Shown here: piece after piece, positions 7,859-16,632 of the stretch
How positions within the stretch are numbered: the stretch's first letter is position 1
How the letters are laid out: each line of letters begins with the position of its first letter
Source: Myxococcales bacterium
GTDB lineage: Bacteria; Myxococcota_A; Polyangia; Polyangiales; Polyangiaceae
Length of the DNA: 64,000 bases
NCBI GenBank assembly: GCA_016191785.1
Contig: JACPVJ010000090.1
Span: 1-64,000, forward strand
Reading direction: 5' to 3'
The notes under the pieces: model-generated
The model's database searches: none
What the model was told of the DNA's origin: nothing
What the model saw: only the letters and a program-made list of their open reading frames with translations
Position numbers and translations under genes: made by a program

Positions 7859-8987
7859 GATGGGCGACGTCGACGCCAAACTGATGGCTCGCGCCATCGA
7901 GCTCGCGCAGGGCGGGGATCCCTCGCCCAACCCCCACGTCGGCTGCGTGGTCGCCGACGGCCCCACCATCCTCGCCGAGGCGTTCCACCAGACGGCGGGC
8001 CTCGACCACGCTGAGGTGGCGGCCCTGCGGGCAGCTGGCGAGTCGGCGCGGGGCAAGACGCTGTACGTCACGCTCGAGCCCTGCAACCACGAGGGCAAGA
8101 CGCCCCCCTGCGTGGACGCCATCTTGAGCGCGGGCATCAAGCGCGTCGTGATTGGCTGCGGCGACCCGAACCCCACGGTGCCGGGCGGGGGCGCTCAGCG
8201 CTTGCGCGACGCCGGCGTCGAGGTGGTGGTCGGCGTGCTCGAGAAGGACGCTCGGGCCGTGATTCGCCCTTGGGTGAAGTACATCACCGAGGGCGCGTCG
8301 TTCGTGGCGATCAAGTTGGGGCTCTCCCTCGATGGCCGGATCGCGACGCGTACCGGTGCCAGCAAGTGGATCACCTGCCCCGAGTCTCGCACCCGCGTCC
8401 AGGCGCTGCGCGCGCGCCACGACGCGGTCATGGTCGGCATCAACACGGTGTTGGCCGACGACCCCCGGCTGACGGTCCGCGACATTCCGGGTCGCAGCCC
8501 GGTGCGGGTGATCGTCGACAGCAAGCTGCGACTGCCCCTCTCGTCCCAGTTGGTCCAGGGCGCGCGGGACGTTCCGACCTGTGTCATCACCACCGCCGAG
8601 GGCCCGCGCAGCGCAGAAGAAGAGCTGGCGGAAGCCGGCGTCTCGGTGATTCGCGTCGCGACGACCGCCGAGGGGCGGTGCGACATGCGCGTCGCGCTGA
8701 AAGAGCTCGCGGCTCGCGAGGTCGTGAGCGTGCTCTGCGAAGGCGGGGCCGAGCTGGCCGGCAGCCTTCTGGCGACCGGCCTGGCCGGCGAGATGCACGT
8801 GTTCATCGCGCCGGTGATGCTGGGGCCGCGCGGTCGGCCCGGTGCGGTCGACTGGGCTGGCCCCGAGACCCCGTCGGACGCGCCGCGTATCGATCCGCCG
8901 GTCTGGGAGCTGTGCGGCAACGACGCCTACGTCTCGGGCCCGATCGTCTACCCCAAGCGTCCGACGCGAACCACGTCGCACGGTTGA
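7851..8987 (+). CDS. ribD: Bifunctional riboflavin biosynthesis deaminase/reductase
   Basis: RibD converts the first pyrimidine intermediate of riboflavin synthesis by deamination and then side-chain reduction. The N-terminal deaminase domain carries the zinc site: His53 and Glu55 in LDHAEVAAL, Cys78 in EPCNHEGKTPPC, and Cys87. The C-terminal reductase domain starts near residue 150 (IKLGLSLDGRIATRTGASKWI). GTG 7851 overlaps the nrdR end; ATG 7860 is the alternative. The remaining rib genes are not downstream, where def follows instead, so the riboflavin pathway is split in this genome. Confidence 0.93.
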   Translation: MSEMGDVDAKLMARAIELAQGGDPSPNPHVGCVVADGPTILAEAFHQTAGLDHAEVAALRAAGESARGKTLYVTLEPCNHEGKTPPCVDAILSAGIKRVVIGCGDPNPTVPGGGAQRLRDAGVEVVVGVLEKDARAVIRPWVKYITEGASFVAIKLGLSLDGRIATRTGASKWITCPESRTRVQALRARHDAVMVGINTVLADDPRLTVRDIPGRSPVRVIVDSKLRLPLSSQLVQGARDVPTCVITTAEGPRSAEEELAEAGVSVIRVATTAEGRCDMRVALKELAAREVVSVLCEGGAELAGSLLATGLAGEMHVFIAPVMLGPRGRPGAVDWAGPETPSDAPRIDPPVWELCGNDAYVSGPIVYPKRPTRTTSHG

Positions 8988-9056
8988 CCGCCGGCCCGAG
9001 GGGCAGCGGGCGGCCGGCTGGCGGGGGCCGCCCCCCGATGTTACGTTCCGGGGTGC

Positions 9057-9575
9057 ATGGCAGTCCGCGAGATCCTCGAGTACCCCCACCCTGCGCTGCG
9101 TGAGGTCGCCAAGCCCGTGACCCAGGTGGACGACGAGATCCGCCGGTTGGTCGATGACATGGCCGAGACCATGTACGACGCGCCGGGGGTCGGGCTGGCG
9201 GCGCCGCAGATCGGCGTGGGGCTCAGGGTCTTCGTGATCGACATCGCCAGCGAGGACGAGCCCAGCGAGCTCTACACCTTCATCAATCCAGAGATCGTCG
9301 CGACCTCGGGCACCCAGACCTGGGAGGAGGGCTGCTTGTCGTTCCCGGGCGTGAGCGAGGAAATCAAGCGTGCCGAGCACGTGACCGTTCGCGCGCTCGA
9401 TCGCGACGGAGAGCCCTTCGAGCTCGAGGCCGAAGGCCTCTTGGCCGTCGCCCTGCAGCACGAGAACGACCACCTGAACGGCGTGTTGATGATCGACAAG
9501 CTGAACGCGCTCAAGAAGCGCATGATGGGCCGCAAGCTCGCCAAGAAGCAGAGGGCCGAGGACGCCGAGGCCTGA
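9057..9575 (+). CDS. def: Peptide deformylase
   Basis: Deformylase removes the formyl group from the N-terminal methionine of new proteins. All three family motifs are present in this 172-residue protein: GVGLAAPQ (residues 44-51), EEGCLS with metal ligand Cys93, and QHENDHLNG with ligands His135 and His139 and catalytic Glu136. Its length suggests a class I (type 1B) enzyme. It stands 69 bp after ribD. The following gene is convergent, with 47 bp between the stops containing a short GACCG/CGGTC stem (9574-9590). Confidence 0.95.
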   Translation: MAVREILEYPHPALREVAKPVTQVDDEIRRLVDDMAETMYDAPGVGLAAPQIGVGLRVFVIDIASEDEPSELYTFINPEIVATSGTQTWEEGCLSFPGVSEEIKRAEHVTVRALDRDGEPFELEAEGLLAVALQHENDHLNGVLMIDKLNALKKRMMGRKLAKKQRAEDAEA

Positions 9576-9622
9576 CCGGTCTCCTCGGTCGGGGTGCGGG
9601 CACCGGCTCGGTGCGCCGCGCT

Positions 9623-11482
9623 TCAGCGCGACGGCGGCCGAGTGAAGAGGCTGGTCTCGAACGAGAAACCACGCGCCGAGATCTCGTCGGCGACCTTGGG
9701 CACCGCGCCCGAAGCGCTGAACGTTCCCTCGACCGCGCCGCCGGCGGCGGTGCGCTCGACGGCGAAGGTGAAGATGTCGCTCAGCTTGATCTCGTCGGCA
9801 GAGACGCCCGCGAGCTCGGCCACGCGCAACACGCGGAGCCGACCGTCTCGTAGCCGGCCGACCTCCACGACCACCTCGAAGCTGGCACAGACCCACTCGC
9901 GCGCGGCGCTGACCCCGGCGGTCGGCTGCGCTGCGACCAGATCGGCGGTCAGCCGACCCAGGGCACGACGGGCGGTCGGCGCTGCGACGCTGGCCACGAC
10001 GCCGGAGACTCCATCGCCGATGGCGGTCATCAGCGCGGCGGTCAGGGCCGGGTTCGCCAGCTCGACTACTAGCCGGGTGCCCGGCACCTGTGCAGCGACG
10101 CCCAGCGCGCGCGCGGCCTCGTCGCCCTGCCCGGTGGAGAGCCGCATCACGCCCTCGGACGCGGGAGACACGTCGTCGAGATCGAAGAGCACCGCCTGGC
10201 GCGAGTCCGCGTGCGCGGCCGCCAGCGCTGCGACCACGGCGCTGGTCCCGAGATCGCGCGGGCCGCAGACCAGCACGTTCAGACGGGCAGCGACCGCGTG
10301 ACCCAGGAAGGTGGCGATCGCACGGGAGATCGTGCCGCTGCGCACCAGCTCGTCGAAGTTGGCGCCGACGCGCCGCACCTTGCGGATCACCATCAGGCCC
10401 GCGGGGGCCGCGGCACCGACCACGGCCCAGAGCCGCGACCCGTCCCGCAGGCGCCGCTCGACGCTGGTCTCGTCGCTGCCAAGGGGCTGCCCCGCGGCTC
10501 GACACAGGCGTCGCACGACGCGCCGCATCGCCTCTTCCGACGAGAACCCCGGAGTGATGGGCACGTGGCGCCCGGCACGCACCGCAGAGACAGCGTCGAA
10601 CCGCGTGGCGACGATCTCGCTCACGCCCGAGTCCACGAGCAGCGGGCCGATCGGCCCCAGCTCGAAGAGCTCGGCTCGCGCCTCCTGGGAAAGCCGGGCA
10701 AGATCGATGTCGCCGGGCAGCTCGCCCTGGCTCTGAAGCTCGTGAGCGCGCTCCTCGATCGTGCGCTCGAGCCGGCCGCGCGTGGCCTCGTCGATGATGC
10801 CGTCGAGCAAGGTAGGATCGGAGTCCTGGACGACGCGCACGACGAGCGAGGCGAGCGCGTTCCGATAGGTCGCCGCGCCGCCCGACTCCGCCATCTGCTT
10901 GAGGTCGATGTCCGCGTGCGAGACGTCGACCACGCTGGCGAGCGGGATCTTCTCCGACGGGTGAGCTTCCGACGGGGCCTCGGGGCGAGGTGCCGAGGGC
11001 ATGCGCGGCGGCGCGGGAACCTCCGGGTACGCGCCACTGGGCGCTTCGCTCTCGTGGTCCGGGAACGCGGTGGCGCCGGACTCGCTGGCCGCGGCCCGCA
11101 CCGCCGCGGGCACCGGCCCGCTCCCGGTCTGCTCCCCACCGGTCGACGGCTCGCTGGCGCCGTCGGGCATCTCGATGCGCAAGACGAAGTCGCCGATGTA
11201 GATGCGGTCGCCCTCGCGCACGATCGTCGCCTGGGAGATCCGGCGACGGTTGACGTAGGTGCCGTTGGTGCTGTTGAGGTCCGTGACGATGAAGCGCGAG
11301 TCACGGAAGATCAGCCGCGCGTGCCGCTTGCTGACGTTCCCCTTGGGCAACATCAGGTCGTTGCCCTGAACGCGCCCGACACTGATCTCGGGGCGCTCGA
11401 AGACTTCGCGACGCTCGGCACCCCCCTTCTCGCTGATGACGATGGCGAACAAAGACCCACTCGATTGCGTAGGGGAGATCAC
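9623..11482 (-). CDS. FHA domain protein with CpaF-like secretion ATPase domain lacking a P-loop Lys
   Basis: The 619-residue protein has an N-terminal FHA phosphothreonine-binding domain (GRVQGND at 36-42, SKRH at 51-54, NSTNGT at 70-75). A Pro/Ala-rich linker (110-180) follows, and then a domain resembling CpaF/TadA type IV secretion ATPases from about residue 205, with the family's GPIGPLLVDSGVSEI segment at 277-290. The place where CpaF has GGTGSGKTT reads GPRDLGTS (407-414), so the lysine that binds ATP phosphates is gone. It may be a regulatory pseudo-ATPase recruited by Ser/Thr kinase signalling. No pilus genes are adjacent. Confidence 0.8.
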   Translation of the reverse strand: MISPTQSSGSLFAIVISEKGGAERREVFERPEISVGRVQGNDLMLPKGNVSKRHARLIFRDSRFIVTDLNSTNGTYVNRRRISQATIVREGDRIYIGDFVLRIEMPDGASEPSTGGEQTGSGPVPAAVRAAASESGATAFPDHESEAPSGAYPEVPAPPRMPSAPRPEAPSEAHPSEKIPLASVVDVSHADIDLKQMAESGGAATYRNALASLVVRVVQDSDPTLLDGIIDEATRGRLERTIEERAHELQSQGELPGDIDLARLSQEARAELFELGPIGPLLVDSGVSEIVATRFDAVSAVRAGRHVPITPGFSSEEAMRRVVRRLCRAAGQPLGSDETSVERRLRDGSRLWAVVGAAAPAGLMVIRKVRRVGANFDELVRSGTISRAIATFLGHAVAARLNVLVCGPRDLGTSAVVAALAAAHADSRQAVLFDLDDVSPASEGVMRLSTGQGDEAARALGVAAQVPGTRLVVELANPALTAALMTAIGDGVSGVVASVAAPTARRALGRLTADLVAAQPTAGVSAAREWVCASFEVVVEVGRLRDGRLRVLRVAELAGVSADEIKLSDIFTFAVERTAAGGAVEGTFSASGAVPKVADEISARGFSFETSLFTRPPSR

Positions 11483-11587
11483 AAGCGGCCCGATAGATCT
11501 GCCGAAAACCCCGGGGACCTGTCAATCAGGGCCCTCGGACGGGGGCGATTAAAGCAGATTTGGGCGCGCCCGGACGCTTTGTCGTCG

Positions 11588-11776
11588 TCAGCGCTCGCCG
11601 GGGCCGGATTGGCCCCGGACCTCGGTGGTCACCAGAGCCAAGAGCTCACCGGCCAGAGCCATCACGTCCCGCTCCGAAAAGCCGCTGCCGCGGAGCTCGC
11701 GGTAGATCGTCTTGGCGAGGATCCGCGCGGCGCGGGGGTCATTGGGGGCGGGGCTGCTCTCGAACGGAAGTGCCAT
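11588..11776 (-). CDS. Small conserved hypothetical protein
   Basis: This 62-residue protein is mostly helical, with an amphipathic core (ARILAKTIYRELRGSGFSERDVMALAGELLAL), and has no recognised domain. The sequence looks like a real small protein because its hydrophobic residues are regularly spaced and its neighbours are on the same strand. It lies 105 bp upstream of the FHA/CpaF-like gene. No strong ribosome binding site is visible. It could be a regulatory partner of the larger gene; that is inference from position only. Confidence 0.5.
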   Translation of the reverse strand: MALPFESSPAPNDPRAARILAKTIYRELRGSGFSERDVMALAGELLALVTTEVRGQSGPGER

Positions 11777-11967
11777 CTGGATGAACCACTCTCGGATCAG
11801 GCGTCTGCGAGGGGTGGCGTATGAAAGATTGATGCCAACGACGATGGGGCCTGCTGCCCCTCGACTATCCGTCCGATCGTCGCTTCATGACGCGGTGCGC
11901 GCATACCGGGCTTCGCAGTCCGGCGCGAAACGCCCGCGACAGCGTGAAACCCTGCGCATCTACTGGT

Positions 11968-12321
11968 TCAACCGGCGAACGCGCTCGGGCTGGGGTAGGA
12001 CGTGACCAGGACCTTCGCCGGCCGCTCCACGGCGGTCAGCAGGCTGGTGACCAGCTCGCGGCCATCCTCGCCGAAGTAGAGCGCCTCCCCGACCTGGGGC
12101 GGCCCGCGGTCCGGGATCGCCACCCCGTTCGGCTGGAACCGCACCCGCCCGCTCAGCTTGCGCTGAAGCGCCAGGTGGGCCGGCAGCCAGCTCTCGGAGC
12201 GGCGGTCGCGGACGGCCACGCAGACCCCGTCTCGAAAGTGGTACTCGGTGTTCTTCGTCACGAACATGCGGTGGCGCCGGCGGTCCGCGCCTGAAAAACC
12301 CTGCCTCGTCTTCTGGCTCAT
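11968..12321 (-). CDS. Conserved hypothetical protein
   Basis: The 117-residue product contains a basic N-terminus (MSQKTRQGFSGADRRRHR) followed by beta-rich sequence with HFRDGVCVAVRDRRS and a PNGVAIPDRG segment. I do not recognise a domain. ATG 12321 is chosen over longer upstream frames because an AGGAG ribosome binding site stands 6 nt before it, and the extra N-terminal residues upstream would be arginine/serine-rich shadow sequence. It is divergent from the next small gene, with 140 bp between them. Confidence 0.6.
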   Translation of the reverse strand: MSQKTRQGFSGADRRRHRMFVTKNTEYHFRDGVCVAVRDRRSESWLPAHLALQRKLSGRVRFQPNGVAIPDRGPPQVGEALYFGEDGRELVTSLLTAVERPAKVLVTSYPSPSAFAG

Positions 12322-12461
12322 CGAATGGCTCCTGTGGCTGTCGACGGGCCGAGGCTCGCAGCGGACGGGTTCCTCGGCCAAATTTCGGCGGGCCTTCGAG
12401 AAGCGCTTCGACAAGCGCCGAAAACTCAGTCCCCGCGCATCGCTCCCCGTACCATTTCTCG

Positions 12462-12908
12462 GTGCGCACCCGTCGGCAAGGTCCCGGCCTTCGCAAGACC
12501 ACCGGACACCCGGTGGTGCGACGACGCTCGGTCGAGCTCTGGCAGAGCACCGACTATCGCTGGCGCGAGTTGTTCGAAGCGGCCGACGTGATGAGCGAGG
12601 GCGCAACGCGCGCCGAGCCCGAAGGCCCGGTGTACTACGGCTCGACCAGTCTGCTCCTGACCGTCGAATCGTGCGGCGGACGGGTCCCCGACGCGGATCT
12701 CGATCACTTGCTCGCGCTCTTGCCATGCGACCCCCACGCCCGCGTGCGCGCGGTGCGCGTCGCCTGCCTCGAGGCGCAGTTGCGCTCGGGCGGCACGCTG
12801 GGGCGAGTGCGAGCCGAGGTCACCGTGAAGCGCGATCCGCGCGGCGCGCGGGTGGACATCGACGTGGAGGCCGACGTGCACGCGCTGGGCGCGGCGACCG
12901 CCGGATGA
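12462..12908 (+). CDS. Conserved hypothetical protein
   Basis: This 148-residue soluble protein starts at GTG 12462. It contains a well-ordered helical and beta pattern (YYGSTSLLLTVESCGGRVPDADLDHLLALL, broken here only for description), including PDADLDHLLALLPCDPHARV, and ends in a beta-type segment (RVRAEVTVKRDPRGARVDID). No catalytic motif is evident. It is divergently placed relative to the preceding minus-strand hypothetical gene and precedes the MerR-TPR regulator by 170 bp. The function is unknown. Confidence 0.6.
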   Translation: MRTRRQGPGLRKTTGHPVVRRRSVELWQSTDYRWRELFEAADVMSEGATRAEPEGPVYYGSTSLLLTVESCGGRVPDADLDHLLALLPCDPHARVRAVRVACLEAQLRSGGTLGRVRAEVTVKRDPRGARVDIDVEADVHALGAATAG

Positions 12909-13014
12909 CGCGCGAAGTGATCTCCTGAAGAACGTCAAGCCCGGAGCGCGAGCGCGCCGAGCGTCTCGCGTCTCGCGAAAATCAGCGGTGGAGTCGCCAC
13001 CTCGAACGCGGCAC

Positions 13015-13043
13015 TTGACAGGAACTCGCCCGCGGAAGAATTG
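13015..13043 (+). promoter_or_regulatory. Candidate sigma-70 promoter of the MerR-TPR gene
   Basis: A perfect TTGACA (13015-13020) is followed after exactly 17 bp by GAATTG (13038-13043), a weak -10. The gene's ATG is 36 bp further on. The -35 match stands out in this GC-rich background. Confidence 0.45.
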
Positions 13044-13078
13044 AACAGAGTGCCGCGCCTCGCGCGAGAGCATTCCCG

Positions 13079-14080
13079 ATGAGCATGAAGCGCAAGAAGC
13101 GACGCGACGAGAAGGTGATCCACGTCGTGTTTGGGCCCGGGGGCGGGCGTGTGCCGGCGAAGCAGCGCCGGAGCGCCAGCGAACGGCGCGACGCGCCCGC
13201 ACCGAACCGCGAGCCGCTCACCGATCTCTTCACCCAGAGCGAAATCGCGCGCCTGCTCACCATCACCCCCACGCGGCTGCGCACCCTGGACAAGACCGGG
13301 GTGGTGGCGCCCACCGGCCGCCGCCGCGGCCGCCGGGCCTACACCTTCTCGGACCTGATCGCGCTCCGCACGGCGAAGGCCCTGCTCGACCAGCACGTCC
13401 GGCTGCGGGACGTGACTCGGGCGGTCGGCGTGCTGAAGCGCACCCTGCCCCGGGTCGCTCGCCCCCTGGCCGAGCTGCGCATCGTGTCCGACGGCCAGCG
13501 CGTCGTCGTCCGGTCGCAAGACGGCTCGTTCGAGCCGCTCACCGGCCAGATGGTCCTCGACTTCGAGGTGAAGTCGCTGCGCGACGACGTCGTCCGCGTG
13601 CTCCGGCCCTCGGCCGGCCGCGAGCGCTCGCGCACCGCCTACGAGCTCTACCTGCGCGCGAGCCACCTGGACGAAGATCCGTCCACCATGGACGAGGCCG
13701 AGTCGTTGTACTTGCAGGCCATCGAGCTCGACCCGTGGCTCGCCATCGCCTACACGAACCTGGGCAACGTGCGCTTCCGGCGCGGCGACGCCGACGCCGC
13801 CGAGGTCCTCTATCGGCGTGCCCTCGAGATCGACGTTCGCCAGCCCGAGGCTCAGTACAACCTGGGTTACGTGATGCTCGAGCGCGGCCACCCCGAGCTC
13901 AGCATTCCCCTCTTCCACGGCGCGCTCGAGAGCGACTCGAATTTCGCGGATGCCTACTTCAACCTCGCCATGGCCTACGAGCAGGTCGGCGAGACCGGCA
14001 AGGCGCGACCGTTCTGGAAGAGCTACATCGCGCTCGAGCCCCAGGGCACCTGGACCGAGATCGCCAAGCGGCACTTGTGA
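13079..14080 (+). CDS. MerR-type HTH regulator fused to TPR repeats
   Basis: The 333-residue protein has a lysine/arginine-rich start, then a MerR-like winged helix-turn-helix at about residues 50-120 (FTQSEIARLLTITPTRLRTLDKTG, with the wing RRGRRAYTFSDL). A middle segment follows (residues 125-185), and then at least three tetratricopeptide repeats (about 200-325), with the NLG and YxxALE spacing expected of TPRs. The TPR part probably binds a protein partner in place of the small-molecule or metal sensor of classic MerR proteins. The target genes are not evident. The downstream neighbour is convergent, across a repeat-containing gap. Confidence 0.85.
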   Translation: MSMKRKKRRDEKVIHVVFGPGGGRVPAKQRRSASERRDAPAPNREPLTDLFTQSEIARLLTITPTRLRTLDKTGVVAPTGRRRGRRAYTFSDLIALRTAKALLDQHVRLRDVTRAVGVLKRTLPRVARPLAELRIVSDGQRVVVRSQDGSFEPLTGQMVLDFEVKSLRDDVVRVLRPSAGRERSRTAYELYLRASHLDEDPSTMDEAESLYLQAIELDPWLAIAYTNLGNVRFRRGDADAAEVLYRRALEIDVRQPEAQYNLGYVMLERGHPELSIPLFHGALESDSNFADAYFNLAMAYEQVGETGKARPFWKSYIALEPQGTWTEIAKRHL

Positions 14081-14138
14081 CCGGGTGACGGGGCCGCGCC
14101 GCCTGCTCCAAATCGCGCCGGCCGCCCGCGCCTTCCGG

Positions 14139-14262
14139 TGCGCGTCTTGACCGCCCCGAGGCCAAACGTTGCGGGGCAACGCTTTCCCCTGCAACCGATG
14201 ACCGCCCGTTGGCCAAACGTTGCGGGGCAACGCCTTCCCCTGTGCGTTTTGACCGCCCCGCG
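14139..14262. repeat. 51-bp-period tandem repeat (2.4 units)
   Basis: A 32-nt block beginning GGCCAAACGTTGCGGGGCAA occurs at 14160-14191 and again at 14211-14242 with one mismatch, exactly 51 bp apart. TTGACCGCCC-like blocks at 14147, 14198 and 14249 keep the same 51-bp period. Each unit contains the small palindrome GTTGC-GGG-GCAAC and the string TTCCCCTG. It fills the 192-bp gap between two convergent genes. The 51-bp period and the TTCCCCTG string also occur in the array at 29194-29580. Confidence 0.8.
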
Positions 14263-14272
14263 AGGGAGAACC

Positions 14273-15109
14273 CTACCCGAGCACTCGGTGCCGCAAGCTG
14301 GGCAGGTTGGTCCGCACCCGCTCGAGCACCTGCGGATCGAGATCGACCACCACCACGCCCGGTCCGTCCGACGCCTCGGCGATCACCGTGCCCCAGGGGT
14401 CGGCGACCAGCGAGTGCCCGTAGGTCGTCCGGCCCTTGGGATGCGTCCCCCACTGCGCCGCCGCCACCACGAAGCACTGCGCCTCGATCGCGCGCGCGCG
14501 AAGCAGCACGTGCCAGTGGTCTTTGCCCGTGAGCAGGGTGAACGCCGCCGGCACCAGTAGCACCTCGGCGCCGCGATCGGCCAGGGCCCGATACAGCTCG
14601 GGGAAGCGCAGGTCGTAGCAGATGCTGAGCCCGAGCTTGAAGCCCTCGACCTCGATCACCGTGGGCTCGCGCCCAGCGGTGGTGGCCACCGACTCGCTGA
14701 TCTCGGTGCCGTCCGGCAGCCGCACGTCGAACAGGTGGATCTTGTGGTACCGAGCCAGGAGCGCGCCGTCCGGGCCGAACGTCGCCAGCGTGTTGAAGGG
14801 TCGCTCGAAGTCGGCGCTCGCCTCGGGGAAGCCCCCGGCGATCAGCACCACCCCGCTCTCGCGAGCCATCGACGCGAGCGCGCTCTGGATCGGCGCGTCG
14901 CCGCCGCCCAGCTTCTCCGCGAGCGCCCGCTTGTCGGACTCCGGGCCCATGAACGCGAAGTTCTCGGGCAAGAGCACCACCTTCGCCCCCCGGCGACCCG
15001 CCTCTCGCACCCACTGCCGGCAGCGCTCGAGGTTCGCGCTCACGTCGTCCTGGCTCTGGAGCTGCACCGCCGCGATCCGCAGCGGCGCCCGTGCGTTCGT
15101 GCCTGTCAT
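14273..15109 (-). CDS. Carbon-nitrogen hydrolase, Nit1/deaminated glutathione amidase-like
   Basis: This 278-residue nitrilase-superfamily amidase has the full catalytic triad: Glu49 in LLPENFAF, Lys123 in RYHKIHLFD and Cys164 in SICYDLRFPELYR. The PENFAFMG and CYDLRFPELYR strings resemble the Nit1/YbeM branch, which hydrolyses deaminated glutathione as metabolite repair; that assignment is by family resemblance. ATG 15109 is chosen because the catalytic domain begins immediately after it (LRIAAVQLQS). The gene is divergent from the sigma-54 activator, with 101 bp between the starts. Confidence 0.88.
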   Translation of the reverse strand: MTGTNARAPLRIAAVQLQSQDDVSANLERCRQWVREAGRRGAKVVLLPENFAFMGPESDKRALAEKLGGGDAPIQSALASMARESGVVLIAGGFPEASADFERPFNTLATFGPDGALLARYHKIHLFDVRLPDGTEISESVATTAGREPTVIEVEGFKLGLSICYDLRFPELYRALADRGAEVLLVPAAFTLLTGKDHWHVLLRARAIEAQCFVVAAAQWGTHPKGRTTYGHSLVADPWGTVIAEASDGPGVVVVDLDPQVLERVRTNLPSLRHRVLG

Positions 15110-15210
15110 GGCGGCCGAGCATACGCGCGTCCGTGGGGGCGAAAAGGGGCGGGTTTTCACCGGGCTGGTTTCGCCGGCAAAGCGTCGCTACGCTCGCCCG
15201 AGTCCGCGCC

Positions 15211-16632
15211 ATGATCGAGAAGACCACCGGAGCAATGGCCGAGTTCGGCACGCCTGCTTCGCCGAATCGCGGCGGTCCGGTGGCCGGGCTCGTGCTGCTC
15301 TACGCCGAGAACTTCCGGGAGCTGCCCTCGGTGTGGCTGCTCGACAAAGAGCACATGACCATCGGGCGGGACGAGGGCACCAACATCCGCATGAGCGTCA
15401 ACGCCGTGAGCCGGGTGCACGCCGAGCTCTCGTGGGTCGACGGCGCGTGGGTGCTGCGCGACCGCGGCAGCCGCAACGGCACGCTGGTGGACGGTCGCCG
15501 AATCGACACCGTCGAGCTCGAGCCGCTGAACGAGGTGCGCATCGGGGACGCCATCCTCAAGTTCGTCGACAAGCACGCCGAGGCCTACGCCGACTATCGG
15601 ATCGACGGCGCCATGCTGCACTCGGCCGAGCGCCGCGGCCCCAGCGCCGGAGCGCTGGTCGGCGGCTACCAGATCGATCGAATCGTGGCCGACCTCTCGC
15701 GCATCGCACCCACGCCCCTCAGCGTGATGCTGCTCGGCGAGAGCGGCACCGGCAAAGAGGTCGTGGCGAGGGAGCTGCACCGGCTGAGCGGGCGACGGGG
15801 CGCGTTCGCTGCGGTGAACTGCGCAGCCATCCCCGCCACGCTGATCGAGAGCGAGCTCTTCGGCTACAAGCGCGGCGCATTCTCGGGCGCCGAGCGCGAC
15901 AAGCCCGGGTTGATCAAGAGCGCCCACGAGGGCACGCTCTTGCTCGACGAGATCGGCGACATGCCGCTCGAGGCCCAGGCCAAGCTGCTCCGGGTCTTGC
16001 AGGCCAAAGAGGTCTTCCCGCTGGGCGCCACCGCGCCCGAGCGGGTCGACGTTCGCGTGATCTGCGCCACGCACCGCGATCTCTGGCGACTGCAGCAGGG
16101 CGGCGCGTTCCGCCAAGATCTGTTCGCACGCCTCAACGAGTACCAGCTCCGACTTCCCGCGCTCCGCGATCGGAAGGAAGACGTCTTCATGCTGGTCCGC
16201 GCCTTCCTCGAGCGGCACGGCCGTCCCGAGCTCAGCCCGTCCTTCGGATTCATGACGGCGGCCCTGCAGTACGACTGGCCCTACAACGTGCGCGAGCTCG
16301 AGGCCTGCATGAAGCGCTGCGTGGCGCTGACCGAGGAGAGCGTCCTCGGAGACCAGCTCTTGCCGGCGCCGGTGATCGAAGCCATGGAAGAGTACGGCGA
16401 GGCCCTTCGCGCGGGCCCGTCGCCGGCGTCGGGCACCCTGCCCCCGCCCGCCACCACCGCCGGCCCGACCCGGGGCGCCATCCCCACCGACACCGAGCTC
16501 AGGAGCCTGCTCGAGCAGCACCAAGGCAACGTGGCGGCGGTGGGGCGCCAGCTGGGCAAGGCCCGGATGCAGGTCCACCGCTGGATGAAGCGGTACGGGA
16601 TCCACATCGACGACTTCCGCCGCGGGTCGTGA
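15211..16632 (+). CDS. Sigma-54-dependent activator with FHA sensor domain
   Basis: The 473-residue protein combines an N-terminal FHA domain (about residues 48-115; IGRDEGTN, SRVHAEL, GSRNGT) with a AAA+ sigma-54 activation domain. That domain has Walker A GESGTGKE (176-183), Walker B LLLDEIGD and a GAFSGA loop (222-227) in place of the usual GAFTGA. A C-terminal Fis-type helix-turn-helix (about 430-465; GNVAAVGRQLGKARMQVHRW) completes it. FHA-type activators are typical of myxobacteria and respond to Ser/Thr phosphorylation rather than to His-Asp phosphorelay. ATG 15211 is preferred because upstream sequence is not domain-like. Confidence 0.92.
   Translation: MIEKTTGAMAEFGTPASPNRGGPVAGLVLLYAENFRELPSVWLLDKEHMTIGRDEGTNIRMSVNAVSRVHAELSWVDGAWVLRDRGSRNGTLVDGRRIDTVELEPLNEVRIGDAILKFVDKHAEAYADYRIDGAMLHSAERRGPSAGALVGGYQIDRIVADLSRIAPTPLSVMLLGESGTGKEVVARELHRLSGRRGAFAAVNCAAIPATLIESELFGYKRGAFSGAERDKPGLIKSAHEGTLLLDEIGDMPLEAQAKLLRVLQAKEVFPLGATAPERVDVRVICATHRDLWRLQQGGAFRQDLFARLNEYQLRLPALRDRKEDVFMLVRAFLERHGRPELSPSFGFMTAALQYDWPYNVRELEACMKRCVALTEESVLGDQLLPAPVIEAMEEYGEALRAGPSPASGTLPPPATTAGPTRGAIPTDTELRSLLEQHQGNVAAVGRQLGKARMQVHRWMKRYGIHIDDFRRGS

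Noticed and set aside
7812..10505. 897-residue minus-strand open frame across ribD and def
   Set aside because: It runs opposite recognisable RibD and deformylase motifs and contains only low-complexity His/Ala/Asp sequence.
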